From positions 1 through 45,725 of the forward strand of contig JAUZPI010000033.1 of the NCBI GenBank assembly GCA_030706015.1: a DNA stretch of 45,725 nt, in the 5' to 3' direction. The number at the start of each line of letters is the position of its first letter. Position 1 is the stretch's first letter. Position numbers and translations under genes: made by a program. Positions 23,764 through 31,939 of this stretch are shown here, in pieces. The stretch is from Bacillota bacterium. GTDB lineage: Bacteria > Bacillota > Clostridia > Clostridiales > Clostridiaceae. The notes beneath the pieces were generated by a model. It ran no database searches. It was not told the origin of the DNA and saw only the letters and a list, made by a program, of their open reading frames with translations.

Positions 23764-24621
23764 TTAGGTAATGCTTGTTTTTGGAAACTTACAATTACTC
23801 ATATCCTCAATGAAGTCTCCTATTACATAAATATGCTTATCCAACCTAGGTACAACCTGATAATCAACACACAGCCAATCAGGCGTAAAACCAAATCTAA
23901 CCTGCTTAGTGCTTTTCTTTATAATATAGTTCTGTATTTCATCAAAGGTCACCTCGTTGGAGGATAAAACATCATGGAGATATACAATATCATCCTCATA
24001 GCTGGCAATAAAGATTACATCTTTTTCTTCTATATAATAAATATCTTCTTCATAGAAATACATTAAATGGAACCAATAGAAGGAAAGATTATCTCTTGCA
24101 TCTATAATTGTTGAACGTTGAACCTTGGTGTTAAGGAGTCTTTCTAAATGCTCAGAATTTAATGAGATCTTTTCAGCCTCTAACGCTTTACCTTTATGTT
24201 GAATATAAATAAATGGTTCGCCTTCCTGTACACGTTTATAACCCAATTTGGTATAGAATTTTGATACATCTTCACTTGCAAATAGAAATATTAATGGATA
24301 ATCTTTGTATTCTTCTAAAACTCTTTCCATTAAAATTCTAGCAAGTCCTTTACCTCTATATTCTGGCATTACTCCCACTGACCCAATTTGAATAGCTGGT
24401 ACATTACTGCCATTTATCTGTACCATCATTTTGCTAGCACCCATTCCAGCAACAACTTGATTGTTAAATACAATTGCATGAGGAATATAGTTATCCTTCC
24501 AGTGCCCGGACTTTCTCCAATCCATCAGGTCAAAGCCAAATACTGTTTGAGTGTAGTTAAAGTAACTTCTTAATAATCCATCATTATCCTGAAAGTTTTG
24601 TATATATTGATAGTTGTCCAT
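23764..24621 (-). CDS. GNAT family N-acetyltransferase
   Basis: 285 residues. The acetyl-CoA binding motif IGSVGVMPEYRGKGLARILMERVL (around residues 90-112) contains the R-G-K-G pyrophosphate loop, and FYTKLGYKRV is the closing motif. The segment after residue 150 is an extra domain, as in Eis-like or two-domain GNATs. The substrate is unknown. The ATG at 24621 is preceded by AAGGGAAAG. It lies 126 bases downstream of selO on the same strand and may be co-transcribed with it. Confidence 0.85.
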   Translation of the reverse strand: MDNYQYIQNFQDNDGLLRSYFNYTQTVFGFDLMDWRKSGHWKDNYIPHAIVFNNQVVAGMGASKMMVQINGSNVPAIQIGSVGVMPEYRGKGLARILMERVLEEYKDYPLIFLFASEDVSKFYTKLGYKRVQEGEPFIYIQHKGKALEAEKISLNSEHLERLLNTKVQRSTIIDARDNLSFYWFHLMYFYEEDIYYIEEKDVIFIASYEDDIVYLHDVLSSNEVTFDEIQNYIIKKSTKQVRFGFTPDWLCVDYQVVPRLDKHIYVIGDFIEDMSNCKFPKTSIT

Positions 24622-24747
24622 TTTAATTTTCTTTCCCTTCTCATATTTTTCCGATTAAAATAACTCCAATGACTTCCTAAGAGTAACACTAATTCTCTTA
24701 ATTGGACAACCTTATATTTAATTCCTAAATGAAAATGCTCCATTATG

Positions 24748-26220
24748 CTAGGTACCGCAAAATGTTCGGTAAGGACGGTTTGATTTTGCTGGCAATGTTG
24801 AGTATTCATTCTGCTCTGGAGAATGAGCATAGGGTCTAGAAAGAACCTCTAGCAGTCTGTTCATAACGCTGTAATCTCCTTTTGCGGCTGCTTCAAGCGC
24901 TTCTTCTACCCTATGATTACGTGGAATAACAGCAGGGTTAGAGCCTTTCATTAACTGATGAGAGGATGCTTTTGATTCCTGCTGCCTATCTCTCCTCTCC
25001 TGCCACTGTTTATACCATTTTTCAAATTCTGCATTACAAGCTAAAGCCGTGTCTTCAGGCTTATCAAAGGTTAATGCTCGGAAGGTATTTGTATAATCCG
25101 CATTATGTCTTTTCATCATATCCAGCAGATTTTCGATTAGGGATTTATCCTCTGGTTCCTGGTTAAATAATCCTAGCTTTGATCTCATTCCAGCCAGCCA
25201 ATTATTGTTAAACAATTCTTCAAAGCTTGAAAGGGCATCCTGCGCTAATTCCACAGCCTTATCCTGAGTCTCGTGCAGTAAAGGTACTAGGGTTTCAGCA
25301 AATCTGGCTAGATTCCAAACTGCAATAGAAGGCTGATTACCATATGCATAGCGGCCGCGAACATCAATTGAACTAAATACCGTCGCTGGATCGTAGGTAT
25401 CCATAAAAGCACAAGGCCCGTAGTCAATGGTTTCTCCACTAATAGCCATGTTATCAGTATTCATTACGCCGTGAATAAAACCAACTAACTGCCATTGAGC
25501 AATTAGCGATGCCTGACGTTTAATAACTTCATTAAGCAGTGAAAGGTATGGCTTATTGTCATCCTTAACCTCTGGAAAGTGTCTTTCAATTGTGTAATCA
25601 GCTAAGGCCATCAGTTCTTCATCAGTGCACCATTGCGAAACATATTGAAAAGTTCCAACACGTATATGACTAGCGGCTACACGGGTGAGAATTGCACCAG
25701 GCAAATCAGTTTCCCGTATTACCTTCTCCCCAGTTGTCACTACTGCTAGGCTTCGGGTGGTTGGAATTCCAAGAGCAAACATTGCTTCACTGATAATGTA
25801 TTCCCGAAGCATTGGACCAAGGGCTGCTTTTCCGTCGCCTCCTCGAGAATATGGAGTTCTGCCTACACCCTTAAGTTGAATATCATACCGCTCTCCTAAT
25901 GGAGTAATTTGTTCTCCAAGTAGTATTGCACGACCATCGCCAAGCATTGTAAAATGTCCAAACTGATGACCTGCATAAGCCTGTGCAATAGGCGAAGCCC
26001 CCTTAGGAATCCTGTTGCCAGCAAATACTTCTGTACCTTCATCACTTTCAAGAGCTTGAACTTCTAACCCAAGAGTTGCTGCCAGTGGTTTATTGAGGAT
26101 AACTAATTTTGGTGAACGTACAGGCGTCGGGTTCTCACTAGAAAAAAACTTTTTGGGCAGACGAGCATAGCTATTGTCTAGATTCCATCCTATATCAATT
26201 ATTGATTTTAACCCTGTCAT
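24748..26220 (-). CDS. selO: SelO/YdiU pseudokinase, protein AMPylator
   Basis: 490 residues, the usual length for bacterial SelO. This protein has a kinase-like fold with inverted ATP and transfers AMP to protein hydroxyls, linked to redox stress. Visible hallmarks are AYAGHQFGHFTMLGDGRAILLGE, IQLKGVGRTPYSRGGDGKAALGPMLREYI and the catalytic HGVMNTDNMAISGETIDYGPCAFMD. The C-terminus YRTFCGT keeps the conserved Cys near the end that is selenocysteine in vertebrate SelO. GGAGAGGAGAGG precedes the ATG. The gene is clearly richer in G+C than most neighbours (30 of 60 bases at 25381-25440, against 17 of 60 at 17041-17100), which suggests acquisition from another lineage. Confidence 0.95.
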   Translation of the reverse strand: MTGLKSIIDIGWNLDNSYARLPKKFFSSENPTPVRSPKLVILNKPLAATLGLEVQALESDEGTEVFAGNRIPKGASPIAQAYAGHQFGHFTMLGDGRAILLGEQITPLGERYDIQLKGVGRTPYSRGGDGKAALGPMLREYIISEAMFALGIPTTRSLAVVTTGEKVIRETDLPGAILTRVAASHIRVGTFQYVSQWCTDEELMALADYTIERHFPEVKDDNKPYLSLLNEVIKRQASLIAQWQLVGFIHGVMNTDNMAISGETIDYGPCAFMDTYDPATVFSSIDVRGRYAYGNQPSIAVWNLARFAETLVPLLHETQDKAVELAQDALSSFEELFNNNWLAGMRSKLGLFNQEPEDKSLIENLLDMMKRHNADYTNTFRALTFDKPEDTALACNAEFEKWYKQWQERRDRQQESKASSHQLMKGSNPAVIPRNHRVEEALEAAAKGDYSVMNRLLEVLSRPYAHSPEQNEYSTLPAKSNRPYRTFCGT

Positions 26221-26260
26221 CTTATCTTCCTCTCCTCTCCAAGCTTTTTTTTGTATAAAA

Positions 26261-26292
26261 TAAAAATCATAGGCATTCTATGATTTTTACAG
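26261..26292 (-). terminator. Terminator of the transglycosylase gene
   Basis: AAAAATCATAG (26262-26272) pairs with CTATGATTTTT (26278-26288). On the minus strand the stem runs into TTTTTATTTTAT. Confidence 0.75.
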
Positions 26293-26433
26293 TTATTTAT
26301 TTTCAATATAAAAAAGTTATGCAGCCCTACTTAGTGTCTGCTTCCCACAAGTTATTATACTTTCGCTTCTAAATTTTCAAAAATTCCTGATATGTACTCC
26401 TTTATTTCATTCCAGCTACCATAAACATTGCAA

Positions 26434-27168
26434 TTACTTAATCTTACCTTTTAATATTATTGGCTGACTTAGAATCTGTTTTCCCTTAGCTTGGCTGATT
26501 ACTTTAGCATCAATCATATTTGCAATGACATGCTGCTGACGTTCACGAGCAAGTTTCATATTAATATACGGATCATAAACACTTGGTGCATTAGGGATGC
26601 CCGCAAGCAGTGTAAGTTCCCCCGCACTTAATTCTGACGTTTTTTTCCCAAAATATATTTCTGACGCTTGGTACAAACCATTAGCACCATGTCCGAAATA
26701 AATAACGTTAGCGTATAACTCAAATGTTTCTGGCTTACTTATGGTGTCATATACACCAATGGCATAAAAGCTCTCAAGTAATTTCCATTCAATTGATTTG
26801 GACATGTTATTTAAAAGTGTATTATGAATTAGTTGCTGAGTTATTGTAGAGCCGCCTTGAATGGTCTGCTTACTGCCAACGTCTACAAATATTGCTCTGA
26901 AAGTACCTTTGAAATCTACACCTATGTTTGTGAAAAAACTGCGATCCTCGGTGGCAATTACAGCATTTCGATACATGTCTGGTATGTCATTATATTTTAA
27001 ATACTGGCTATGATTAGCTTGTACTTGAGTTTTCACATCCTTACGTACTTGATCCGCAATTCTATTAACTTGGGTAAAGTAGTACATTAATCCTAACCAA
27101 GCTATACATAAAATGGCGGTTGTAAAAACAAGGAATTTAAACAAACCTTTGATGAATCTCTTTCGCAA
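26434..27168 (-). CDS. Monofunctional biosynthetic peptidoglycan transglycosylase
   Basis: About 244 residues. A basic N-terminus (RKRFIKGLFK) and one membrane helix (FLVFTTAILCIAWLGLMYYF) anchor an extracellular GT51 domain that polymerises lipid II into glycan strands. The catalytic Glu is E74 in ATEDRSFF. GGSTITQQLIHN, FELYANVIYFGHGANGLYQAS and AGELTLLAGIPNAPS are the further GT51 motifs. No transpeptidase domain follows, so it is monofunctional. The TTG at 27168 lies 8 bases after a perfect AGGAGG and gives a normal type II topology. The ATG at 27213 has no ribosome binding site and would add 15 residues. Confidence 0.9.
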   Translation of the reverse strand: MRKRFIKGLFKFLVFTTAILCIAWLGLMYYFTQVNRIADQVRKDVKTQVQANHSQYLKYNDIPDMYRNAVIATEDRSFFTNIGVDFKGTFRAIFVDVGSKQTIQGGSTITQQLIHNTLLNNMSKSIEWKLLESFYAIGVYDTISKPETFELYANVIYFGHGANGLYQASEIYFGKKTSELSAGELTLLAGIPNAPSVYDPYINMKLARERQQHVIANMIDAKVISQAKGKQILSQPIILKGKIK

Positions 27169-27318
27169 TTTATGATCCTCCTTATATATTAACCAAGTAA
27201 TAAAACCAAACATAGTATAACCACTTTACTCATTTACTATTTTTCAATATAGATGATTCCTTGTTCTTTAGATAGTACTTTCTTATCCCGGAAATACAAA
27301 CCAATTTAACTAACAAGA

Positions 27319-27978
27319 CTATGGAAGCCTGGCACACCTTATTGAACTTACTATAATTTCAAAACTTCCCTCGACTATTTTCGATAAATCTTTCTCATAA
27401 TAATATTTAATATATTTTTCCTTTTTATCGATTAATCCTATTAGTCCAGTTATATAAGACCATAAGGTAAATACGGTTATTTCAGGATTAATTTCACTTG
27501 AAAATTCACCTATTTCGATACCTTTAGCTACACACCTTTTTATAATATCTAATGCATACTCTCCTTCTTTATAACATTGTTCAATTATTGTGTTTTTGTT
27601 ATCTTCATGAAAATCGTGATCTTTATTTTGGTAGTCTAAAATTGCTTTAAAATATCCAGGATACTTATATCTAAAATCTAGAAAGCACTTACCTATTGCT
27701 TTAATCTTCTCACCTTCCGCCTCGCCAGAAGTTTCATATAATTTTTCATCACACATGCTATTTAAAGTTTTAAAACCCTTTAACATTATTTCATAGTATA
27801 ATTCCTCCTTACTTTTGAAGTAAGCATACAAGGTTCTTTTTGTAAATTCAGCTTCCTTAGCTATATCATCCATTGTTGCCAATTCAAAGCCCTTCTCAAT
27901 AAATATCTTTTCTGCAGCTTTTATTATGTCATTTTTCCTAATCTGTTTTTCTTTTGCTTTTCGTTCCATTATTCCCAT
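27319..27978 (-). CDS. TetR family transcriptional regulator
   Basis: 219 residues. The helix-turn-helix is clear: IIKAAEKIFIEKGFELATMDDIAKEAEFTKRTLYAYFKSKEELYYEI. The C-terminal ligand domain is typical of the family, with a late helix FTLWSYITGLIGLID. The ATG at 27978 follows GGAGGG at 9 bases. It sits downstream of the FMN-binding/ApbE/membrane protein operon on the same strand with a 254-base gap, and may control that operon through the palindrome at 30093-30112. That link is inference. Confidence 0.9.
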   Translation of the reverse strand: MGIMERKAKEKQIRKNDIIKAAEKIFIEKGFELATMDDIAKEAEFTKRTLYAYFKSKEELYYEIMLKGFKTLNSMCDEKLYETSGEAEGEKIKAIGKCFLDFRYKYPGYFKAILDYQNKDHDFHEDNKNTIIEQCYKEGEYALDIIKRCVAKGIEIGEFSSEINPEITVFTLWSYITGLIGLIDKKEKYIKYYYEKDLSKIVEGSFEIIVSSIRCARLP

Positions 27979-28150
27979 GAATATATACCCTCCGTTTATA
28001 TAAATTTACTATATCACATTCTAATATACTGTCAGTTTACATCTTGTGTATGAAGTGTCAAGACAGGTGAGTTATCCCAACCATTTTATAGTAGGACTTG
28101 AATAGGGCTATTAACCAAATGGAAATAAAAATGAGAGGTTTTAATGCTTA

Positions 28151-28190
28151 GGAAATAGGAATATAACTTGAAGCTATACTCCTATTTTTA
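28151..28190. terminator. Hairpin between TetR and the ferric-reductase-like gene
   Basis: AAATAGGAATATA and TATACTCCTATTT pair with one mismatch. A T-run follows on the + strand only, so its role as a terminator for the minus-strand operon is doubtful. Confidence 0.35.
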
Positions 28191-28232
28191 TGCCTTGCTT
28201 TTAATATTTTAATGTAGTTATTAACTGTTTCC

Positions 28233-28592
28233 TTAAATTAAATATTCAACAACATGAATTACAAGAGCTACCGAACAAATAGCAGCCAATATTATATGTA
28301 TAAATCTAAATATCCAAATATTTTTTAAGAATATATTTCTAAAATGCCTCATTATTATTCCTGATACCATTATTATAAGCATTGCTAATAAACAAATAAG
28401 ACTAGCTGAGAGACTAATTTCAGTTAAATTTGCAACAGCATGAATCGTTGCTAAAATTATTGATGTATATCCAAAATAACAGTGAAAACGTAAATGCTTA
28501 CCTTTGAGTTTTATTCTTTTTAATATAGAATAACTGATGCTTAAAAGCATAAAACCAGCTGCCATCCACCCAATAAGGTGATTAAGAAACAT
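28233..28592 (-). CDS. Ferric-reductase-like four-helix membrane protein
   Basis: 119 residues with four membrane helices. Histidines lie in or next to helices (H5, H33, H37, H51, H83, H113), a pattern seen in small b-type heme membrane proteins of the ferric-reductase-like group. It begins MFLNHLIGWMAAGFMLLSIS. The ATG at 28592 has GGGAG at 8 bases. An ATG at 28613 overlaps the apbE stop but has no ribosome binding site. As third gene of an operon with an FMN-binding protein and ApbE, it probably passes electrons across the membrane to the flavoprotein. Heme binding is inference. Confidence 0.7.
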   Translation of the reverse strand: MFLNHLIGWMAAGFMLLSISYSILKRIKLKGKHLRFHCYFGYTSIILATIHAVANLTEISLSASLICLLAMLIIMVSGIIMRHFRNIFLKNIWIFRFIHIILAAICSVALVIHVVEYLI

Positions 28593-28609
28593 CGCTATCA
28601 CTCCCAACT

Positions 28610-29575
28610 TCATTGGTTAATATAATTAAACCCTTTTTCATGTCCTGTAAAAATGAAACTATCCCTTATGCCTTCTGTAGCATAAACTTTTTTATTCTTA
28701 GTAATGAATACGGCATGAACAGACTCCATACTCTCTATAAACTTCATCCCCTCTTCAAGTCCAAGTATAAATGCTGCTGTAGATACTGCATCTGCATCAA
28801 TTGAACTTTCACCAATTACTGTGACACTCATAACTTCGGAGCTTGAAGGATAGCCTGTCCTAGGATCAAGAATATGATGATACCTTACATTATTTTTTTC
28901 AAAATATCTTACGTAGTCACCTGAGGTAACCACTGTTTTATCTGATACAGCCACAGCTCCGATACATTCTCCTCTTGTCTCTAAAGGATTCTGTATTCCT
29001 ATATTCCAACTAGTACCATCCGGTTTATTACCCAATACCAAGACATTTCCTCCAATATTTATAAAAGCTGAGTTTATACCATTATTTTTATAAATTTCTA
29101 CTGCCCTATCTGCAGCAAAGCCTTTAGCTATTCCGCCTAGATCTATTTTTTGACCATATTTAGCTAATTTTATTGATGAGGTTCTATCATCAATAATAAT
29201 ATCTCTATGACCTATTAATTCTTGAGCTTCTTTAATTTCCTCATATAAAGGAACCCTTTGTTTTTCACTGAATACTCCCCATAAACCTATCAATGGAGCT
29301 GCAGTTATATCAAAAGCTCCACTGCTCAGCTCAGAATATTTTTTTGCCTTGTTTATAATATATAGAGTTTCATTACTGACTGGTACATACTCAAAGCCTG
29401 CTCTTTCATTAATTAAACTAACCTCACTAAAAGAACTATGGAAGCTTAACATTCCTTCCAATCTTTTTAGTTCTGTTTCAACAAGCTTTACAACCTCAGA
29501 ACCCTTGTCCCCATATATCCTTTGAATAATATTAGTACCCATACAATAAGTTTCTAAATCAACAAATTCCATCAT
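28610..29575 (-). CDS. apbE: FAD:protein FMN transferase (ApbE)
   Basis: 321 residues. It links FMN covalently to a threonine in target proteins, using FAD and Mg2+. Visible motifs are YCMGTNIIQRIYG, SSGAFDITAAPLIGLWG, KIDLGGIAKGFAADRAVEI, INIGGNVLVLGNKPDG, HHILDPRTGYPSS and SIDADAVSTAAFILG, covering the whole family. There is no signal peptide or lipobox, unlike many ApbE proteins, so it may act in the cytoplasm. Its start overlaps the stop of the FMN-binding gene (ATGA), which means translational coupling and points to that protein as substrate. Confidence 0.95.
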   Translation of the reverse strand: MMEFVDLETYCMGTNIIQRIYGDKGSEVVKLVETELKRLEGMLSFHSSFSEVSLINERAGFEYVPVSNETLYIINKAKKYSELSSGAFDITAAPLIGLWGVFSEKQRVPLYEEIKEAQELIGHRDIIIDDRTSSIKLAKYGQKIDLGGIAKGFAADRAVEIYKNNGINSAFINIGGNVLVLGNKPDGTSWNIGIQNPLETRGECIGAVAVSDKTVVTSGDYVRYFEKNNVRYHHILDPRTGYPSSSEVMSVTVIGESSIDADAVSTAAFILGLEEGMKFIESMESVHAVFITKNKKVYATEGIRDSFIFTGHEKGFNYINQ

Positions 29576-29982
29576 GCCTTGTTTTCACCCTTTTCAAGTG
29601 CATTTTCAATTGCTTTTAAAATGACCTTACTGCTGTTAGTGGCACCTGAAACCGTATCAATTTGAAGAGATTGAGCCTTAACCACTTTTTCTGGAATAAT
29701 TTCTGCTCTCTTTCCTCTTTCATTTTTATGCTTCACTAATTTAACATCTACAATTTCATGATTTTTTACCTTAACATTTACCTCTGCTGTAATAAAAATA
29801 GCATTAAAATCACCAGTGTAATTCCCATCTTTCACCTTGGTTAAATCTACCTTGTTAATGGAAATCCCCTTGATAATATCCTTATATTTTTTTACATCTG
29901 ACAAATATTTAACGGCGTAAGCCCCTCCACATAAAATTACGATAAGCACTGCAGCGGCAACTAGTTTTTTTACATTTCCCAT
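29572..29982 (-). CDS. FMN-binding domain protein, membrane-anchored flavoprotein
   Basis: 136 residues. One N-terminal membrane helix (KLVAAAVLIVILCGGAYAVKYL) is followed by an extracellular FMN-binding domain. The motif DTVSGATNSS (residues 109-118) has the consensus for covalent flavinylation, with T115 as the FMN acceptor. Proteins of this type carry electrons outside the cell or to membrane partners. It is the first gene of the operon with apbE and the four-helix membrane protein, and is preceded by a strong promoter and an operator. Confidence 0.92.
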   Translation of the reverse strand: MGNVKKLVAAAVLIVILCGGAYAVKYLSDVKKYKDIIKGISINKVDLTKVKDGNYTGDFNAIFITAEVNVKVKNHEIVDVKLVKHKNERGKRAEIIPEKVVKAQSLQIDTVSGATNSSKVILKAIENALEKGENKA

Positions 29983-30075
29983 AATACCCCCCCTATATTC
30001 CTAATTCTTCTGCCTCTTGTATTCCTAATCAGTTTTTCTTTTTGTTTTATTATTTCTATAGTTGTTATTACACCA

Positions 30076-30112
30076 TTCATACATCACATTTCATACATGT
30101 GTCACCATGTAT
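30076..30112. promoter_or_regulatory. Operator of the FMN-binding operon
   Basis: ATACATG (30093-30099) and CATGTAT (30106-30112) form a perfect inverted repeat with 6 bp between. The half-site-like TTCATACAT also occurs twice 14 bp apart (30076-30084 and 30090-30098). The palindrome starts 7 bp downstream of the -10 element, a typical TetR-family repressor position. Confidence 0.6.
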
Positions 30113-30118
30113 ACTTAG

Positions 30119-30147
30119 AGTATATTTTGTAATAATAGAGATGTCAA
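30119..30147 (-). promoter_or_regulatory. Promoter of the FMN-binding/apbE operon
   Basis: On the minus strand TTGACA (30147-30142), 17 bp, TATACT (30124-30119). The -35 is consensus and the -10 has one mismatch. Confidence 0.85.
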
Positions 30148-30197
30148 GTTAAATTTTAGGAGATACAAATCTCCTTCTTTTCTAATTACATGCTATA

Positions 30198-30244
30198 CAA
30201 AAAACAAAAACTCTACAAAGTATTTACATAATACCTGTAGAGTT
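30198..30244 (-). terminator. Terminator of the TetR-ABC operon
   Basis: ACTCTACA and TGTAGAGT (30210-30217 with 30236-30243) form the stem with inner pairing GTATT/AATAC. On the minus strand TTTTTGTTTTTTG follows. Confidence 0.8.
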
Positions 30245-30305
30245 CACTATTCTGAAATTTACAACATTTTAACCAATAGCTACTAGCCGTATAACGATTT
30301 CTAAC

Positions 30306-31097
30306 TTAAACCTTTAAATCCCGCTTTTGATAAAAGTAATACGTTGATGCTGAAAAGGCAACCATCAGTAGAATAGATAGGAAAACAATGCCCAAGCTTA
30401 GCCCCTTGCCATTTACTATGTCCTCATAGCTGAAATATTTAAAAGGCGATAGCAGGTTCAGTACATTGACCTTATCTGTTAAATCCGTTATCTTTGATAT
30501 CACGTAAGCTCCGAAGAGTATGGCTGTGGATAGAGAACCGGACACTTTTGGATCTCTTATTAATGCAGAAAGCAAGGTCCCTAAAGATAGAAATATTAGC
30601 TGAATAATAAACATGCTTACAAAGAACATAATTATTTCACCAGTAATATCCTTTCCCTTATTATAGGCATTAACCATAACTATGGAGGAACCCAGTGTAA
30701 CCAGATTAATAATTATAACATTCACTAAAGCAGCAAAGAACTTTGCTGTAAGGATAGATGTTCTTGATACTGGCTTAACCATAAGAAATTCTGTGGTCTT
30801 GCCCCTTTCCTCTTTTGCAATGATACTGCTGCCAAGCAGTACAGCATGGATGGCAGTAGTAACTGCAATGTAAGGATATAGAAAGGCAAAAAAACCGCTC
30901 ATTTGTGTAACATCAAAGGCCCCTATTCCAAGAAGTGCTTTCATTGTTTGAGGCATTTTATTAAAAACTTCATTGTTGGCGCCTGAAGAATAAGCCGTAT
31001 ACTTGCCCATGCCGCTTAGAACAAAAAGAAACATACATATGCTCCAAATTATTAAGGCTTTACGGTTAGCCTTAAGTTCTCTAAAAAATATATTCAT
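30306..31097 (-). CDS. ABC-2 type transporter permease (second)
   Basis: 263 residues with six membrane helices. It begins MNIFFRELKANRKALIIWSI and has the ABC-2 permease layout, including the cytoplasmic coupling segment KEERGKTTEFLMVKPVSRT, which is almost the same as KESRERTADFLLVKPVSRT in the neighbouring permease. The two permeases are probably a heterodimer made by duplication. GGGAGGG lies before the ATG at 31097. It is the last gene of the operon. Substrate unknown, but exporters of this kind often move drugs or peptides. Confidence 0.88.
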   Translation of the reverse strand: MNIFFRELKANRKALIIWSICMFLFVLSGMGKYTAYSSGANNEVFNKMPQTMKALLGIGAFDVTQMSGFFAFLYPYIAVTTAIHAVLLGSSIIAKEERGKTTEFLMVKPVSRTSILTAKFFAALVNVIIINLVTLGSSIVMVNAYNKGKDITGEIIMFFVSMFIIQLIFLSLGTLLSALIRDPKVSGSLSTAILFGAYVISKITDLTDKVNVLNLLSPFKYFSYEDIVNGKGLSLGIVFLSILLMVAFSASTYYFYQKRDLKV

Positions 31098-31130
31098 AAT
31101 CATTCCCTCCCTTTACCAATCCGAAAACAA

Positions 31131-31934
31131 TTAGTTTACAGCGTGGATATCCTTTTTGTTGTAAATTATATAGCTAATGATGACTGAAGCTATTACAATT
31201 ACTGCCCCGGTAATAAGATAGGTAGTCTCATAGCTGGAATTTTTGATGATATAGGTTATATCAAAATATCTAAAAGGAGAGAGAAAACGGGCTGCATCAT
31301 CATTTTTGCCTGCCGCTAGCAGAGCACCTATAATATATGTGCCGAAAACCACTCCAAGAGATATTGGAAGTACTGATTTGAGATTATTAAAGAACACTGA
31401 AACAACCACGCCTAGTGCAAGAAAAATAAGCTGAATAAAAAATAGAGTAAGGTTAATCATGAAAAACAATTTCGAACTAAAATCTGCTGTTTTAACCGTG
31501 TTTGCTAATATGGATGAAAACGCATAAAAAATTATATTGGTGACAAGTATCATCGTAAATGCAGCTAGAAGCTTTGCGCTAACGATAGTTGTTCTTGAAA
31601 CTGGTTTAACAAGAAGAAAATCTGCTGTTCTCTCCCTGGATTCCTTCGAAAGTATCGAAACGCCTAAATTCATAGCTTGAATAGCACCACATAAAGTAAT
31701 GAAAGAAAATATCATTGAATAAAAGCCTAAAATTGAAGTAATATAGTCAAGATTAATTCCAAGGGCGGCTCTCACAGGAGCTGGGTAGCCCCCTAATAAT
31801 TTCTTAAAGTCCTCTGCATCCTTTGCCATACTAGGATAGATAGAAAGATACATTGCAGCCAGTGCAATTAAGGCCACTGTCCATATCATTGTTGACTTCC
31901 TAAGAGATCTAAGCTCATGTAAATATATATTCAT
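31131..31934 (-). CDS. ABC-2 type transporter permease (first)
   Basis: 267 residues with six membrane helices, starting MNIYLHELRSLRKSTMIWTV. It is homologous to the permease at 30306-31097, sharing the VKPVSRT coupling segment followed by A-K-L/F-L/F-A-A. AGGAGG precedes the ATG at 31934. It lies 5 bases after the ATPase gene and 33 bases before the next permease, so all four genes are one operon. Confidence 0.88.
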   Translation of the reverse strand: MNIYLHELRSLRKSTMIWTVALIALAAMYLSIYPSMAKDAEDFKKLLGGYPAPVRAALGINLDYITSILGFYSMIFSFITLCGAIQAMNLGVSILSKESRERTADFLLVKPVSRTTIVSAKLLAAFTMILVTNIIFYAFSSILANTVKTADFSSKLFFMINLTLFFIQLIFLALGVVVSVFFNNLKSVLPISLGVVFGTYIIGALLAAGKNDDAARFLSPFRYFDITYIIKNSSYETTYLITGAVIVIASVIISYIIYNKKDIHAVN

Positions 31935-31939
31935 AGTAC

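Noticed and set aside
24570..24830. Alternative frame spanning the selO end and GNAT start
   Set aside because: It overlaps both real genes in another frame and has no family signal.
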